Shown one piece after another: positions 63,152-64,000 of a DNA stretch of 64,000 nucleotides; position 1 is the stretch's first letter; each line of letters begins with the position of its first letter. The DNA lies in assembly GCA_003194525.1 (NCBI GenBank), contig NBIV01000024.1, positions 248,001-312,000 of the forward strand, written 5' to 3'. Below the pieces are notes generated by a model. That model saw only the letters and a list, made by a program, of their open reading frames with translations, was not told where the DNA came from and did no database searches. This DNA comes from Gracilariopsis chorda. Lineage: Eukaryota; Rhodophyta; Florideophyceae; Gracilariales; Gracilariaceae. A program made the position numbers and the translations under genes.

Positions 63152-63958
63152 TGAAGTGCAACGCCCTCAGGGAGGGATTCTGGGTACTTGAACGCTTTCC
63201 CGATATTATCGGTTGTGTAGTGTGTATATGAACTACGCCCCACAATGGTGGGTATGGACACGTGGGACACGGTTTTGGGTCAATTGGCGGTTGGCCACAG
63301 TAGTGGATGTTGCCACGGAATGTGGAGTATTTTAGTTAATTTTATTTATTATTTTCACACCCATTTCTGGGAAGCTAGTACTTAGTGCGACGGCGCACTG
63401 CCGTCGCACCAGTAAACCTTCCCCAACAAGGGACCCCAACCTGGGGAATTGGCTCTGAGCTTTACCGCCTCCGCGTGTTCTCAACTCCTCCTTGGAGGGA
63501 AGCACCGTAGTGTACGGAAGTTCACCCCCCTTGCACATCTAAAGGAGACCCATCATTGGGAGTACTAATTGTTCCAATCATATTGGTGTTTCGCCCTGTA
63601 TAGGGAGTCCTGTCCACCGGCATTGCCGTATCTACTCGTCGCTCTCGCGACCCACTCGTCCTTCCTCTTTCCCCTTTTTAGGGTAGCACCTCCCGCTATC
63701 CGCGGCCCTCGTGTGCGCATCCGCTCACACACCCCCACTTACGTGGAAACATACCTCTACTGAGGATCACGCCCCGCTCACGCGGATACCGATTCTTCGC
63801 CTTCACCTCCCTGCGCGAGTCGCGACAGGTGTCCCTGGTCTTACAAACCGGCTTCGCCGTGACACCTCTGGGAGGGCTCTACCCAACTGGGTTCACCTCG
63901 TGAGAGGAAGATCCCGGACGTCTTTCGGTGTTTTTCCCCTTTGGGGCATTGCACCACA
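63152..63958 (+). repeat. 3' LTR
   Basis: 807 bp, TG...CA, differing from the 5' LTR at 63162 (C for A) and 63771 (G for A) by eye. Its antisense strand is the only upstream sequence near the 61308-63095 ORF and would have to provide that promoter (inference). Confidence 0.97.
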
Positions 63959-63963
63959 TCTGG

Positions 63964-64000
63964 CGATGCTGTTGAGCTGGCTTCTCGTCGGGCACGCCCG
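63964..64000 (+). pseudogene. 3' part of the ORF interrupted by the retrotransposon, truncated by window end
   Basis: Immediately after the second TCTGG copy the plus strand reads DAVELASRRARP in the frame that continues the interrupted ORF at 52450 (WESG joined to DAVEL). The remainder lies outside the window. Confidence 0.5.

Larger units (their letters stand above)
52451..63958 (+). mobile_element. Complete Ty3/gypsy chromovirus, hairpin-tiled, with antisense ORF
   Basis: 11,508 bp between perfect 5-bp duplications TCTGG (52446-52450 and 63959-63963). Order: 5' LTR, PBS, gag, pol in the -1 frame (protease, RT, RNase H, integrase, long linker, chromodomain), an opposite-strand ORF, PPT, 3' LTR. 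By eye the 807-bp LTRs differ at only two positions (52461/63162 and 53070/63771), so insertion is recent. All three large frames are uninterrupted. The whole sequence is packed with short perfect inverted repeats (see findings). Protease-RT-RH-IN order and the C-terminal chromodomain place it among Ty3/gypsy chromoviruses. Confidence 0.97.

Noticed and set aside
52451-63958. CRISPR-like array or tandem-repeat explanation for the repeated short palindromes
   Set aside because: The palindromes differ in sequence, are not evenly spaced repeats of one unit, and lie within coding frames of a eukaryotic retroelement.

Overview
This window looks like nuclear DNA of a multicellular red alga (Florideophyceae, Chondrus- or Gracilaria-like; inference). 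The genes are eukaryotic and mitochondrial (cytochrome c1, malate dehydrogenase, NFS1, PAM18, LST8-like), almost all single-exon and closely packed. The rest is thick with young and decayed transposons. I could assign only two spliceosomal introns with confidence; both start GTACGT.

Layout. 1-22 kb is a transposon graveyard: a solo LTR inside a Harbinger-type transposase pseudogene; a long fold-back; a broken DNA-methyltransferase/SET fusion gene (3.2-6.3 kb); a second long hairpin; two plausible host genes (7.2-9.0 kb); chromodomain fossils; two further DDE transposase fossils; a degenerate LTR; and a well preserved PIF/Harbinger element (19659-21783) nested in a non-autonomous element. 22.2-27.2 kb is GC-rich: a rhodanese/dual-specificity phosphatase gene divergent from a TPR-like gene, then a coiled-coil gene. 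28-29 kb holds a decayed kinase-like gene. 30-48 kb is the gene-dense host block: O-fucosyltransferase-like, thioredoxin-fold ER protein, unknown Pro/Gln protein, CYC1, a small basic intron-containing gene, LST8, MDH, PAM18, NFS1, a MogA-type molybdopterin protein and a double-C2 protein. 49.5-64 kb is dominated by one retrotransposon family: a solo LTR at 49561-50385 and an almost pristine 11.5-kb element at 52451-63958 (5-bp target duplication TCTGG, 807-bp LTRs with two differences seen), inserted in an open coding-like frame.

The most striking observation is the structure of that Ty3/gypsy chromovirus. Its DNA, coding and non-coding, is tiled with tiny perfect hairpins, typically CCNNN / 3-4 nt loop / NNNGG, at about one per 35 bp. 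Between diverged LTR copies the loops change while arms stay fixed, and some arms change on both sides together. Host genes read next to it do not show this. The element also carries a 595-codon open frame on the opposite strand between pol and the 3' LTR, and a roughly 490-residue linker between integrase and a C-terminal chromodomain. I know of no description of such a hairpin-tiled element.
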